This document shows positions 63,674 to 64,000 of a stretch of 64,000 nucleotides of DNA, piece by piece. Numbering within the stretch: the stretch's first letter is position 1; each line of letters starts with the position of its first letter. The DNA lies in assembly GCF_000148725.1 (NCBI RefSeq), contig NZ_GL476319.1:701923-765922 (forward strand), written 5' to 3'. The translations under genes were made by a program, and so were the position numbers. Source of the DNA: Roseibium sp. TrichSKD4 (GTDB lineage Bacteria; Pseudomonadota; Alphaproteobacteria; Rhizobiales; Stappiaceae). Under the pieces are notes generated by a model, which had not been told where the DNA came from, did no database searches, and was given only the letters and a program-made list of their open reading frames with translations.

Positions 63674-64000
63674 TATGCCGCCTCCTGATGGCGTTTCCAG
63701 ATCGGGAAGGGATCCGGCATGGACGCAAAGCTTGAGAGATCACTTCCAGCCAGTTCCGGCACAAGGCAGCTGTTGAGTTGGCCAGTGAGCCAAGCCAAAT
63801 CAATCCCTGTTCCAATAAAGACAATTTCCTGCCTGCGATCCCCAAAGGGTTCTGCCCAATTCGACTTTGCATATTCCCGGGCGCGCGGGTCCTGTGGCCA
63901 TTGTTCTTCCGGCACAGAAGCCCACCACGTGCCCAGAGGGCTAACACTGGACAGCGCCCCGGCAAGCGAGAACTCGGCCACAAAATCCGGACGTGTTGCG
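63673..64000 (-). CDS. CobW-family GTP-binding metallochaperone, C-terminal part
   Basis: The last ~108 residues; the gene runs in from the right edge. ATRPDFVAEFSLAGALSSVS, PLGTWWASVPEEQWP and DRRQEIVFIGTGIDLAWLTG are the CobW C-terminal domain. The GTPase domain lies outside the window. With DUF1826 downstream, the zinc-delivery (ZigA-like) branch is more likely than cobalamin synthesis. No start or Zur site can be seen here. Confidence 0.88.
   Translation of the reverse strand, partial: ATRPDFVAEFSLAGALSSVSPLGTWWASVPEEQWPQDPRAREYAKSNWAEPFGDRRQEIVFIGTGIDLAWLTGQLNSCLVPELAGSDLSSFASMPDPFPIWKRHQEAA

Overview
The window is a 64 kb stretch of a heterotrophic alphaproteobacterial chromosome. The evidence is frcBCA-type sugar uptake feeding an Entner-Doudoroff route (zwf, edd, eda, pgi), an SbmA/BacA-family gene, Tat-dependent gluconate-dehydrogenase-like genes, Lrp-regulated ald and an ilvIH attenuator. 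The gene set best fits the Stappiaceae (Roseibium/Labrenzia); that placement is an inference. From memory, Roseibium (Labrenzia) alexandrii is a described R-body producer, which fits the reb genes here. I saw no rRNA, tRNA, CRISPR or prophage.

Layout. 1-19 kb: cut-off fadL, thiD with a 3' frameshift, a stand-alone Lrp ligand domain, an EamA exporter, an sbmA/bacA-like gene split by an intact IS21-family element with 8-bp target duplication, an orphan CoxL-like molybdenum hydroxylase, a frameshifted FG-GAP protein, a RimB-RimK-deacylase operon, a nucleoside hydrolase, a GMC oxidoreductase pair and two VOC proteins. 19-26 kb: serine hydrolase, HTH/binding-domain regulator, acyl-CoA ligase, AAA ATPase and adenine deaminase. 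26-38 kb: a carbon module with a ROK regulator, frcBCA, fructokinase, zwf, edd-eda and pgi. The zwf, edd and pgi upstream regions each carry a TTTAAATCGATTTAAA-like palindrome. 38-45 kb: three tandem glycine-zipper lipoproteins, divergent ald/lrp, a histidine-rich protein of unknown function, an SMP-30 protein, an exported repeat protein and trhO.

45.7-49.9 kb is the most interesting segment: an R-body (reb) cluster with two near-identical RebB proteins, a third short RebB protein, a longer RebB-like protein, three unfamiliar accessory proteins and an ECF-type sigma factor. All three reb transcription units carry the same promoter-like element, [G/A]TCACA-N15-CGTC, and each ends in its own hairpin terminator. 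This suggests a self-contained R-body regulon under the adjacent sigma factor.

50-58 kb: a redoxin, then a block bounded by AT-rich DNA that holds a cytochrome b561/heme-domain fusion with its ferredoxin reductase, and a PstS-like binding protein coupled to a GGDEF-EAL receptor. 58-64 kb: serA, ilvH and ilvI with an Ile-Leu-Leu-Val-Val leader peptide and attenuator, then a DUF1826/CobW pair cut by the right edge.
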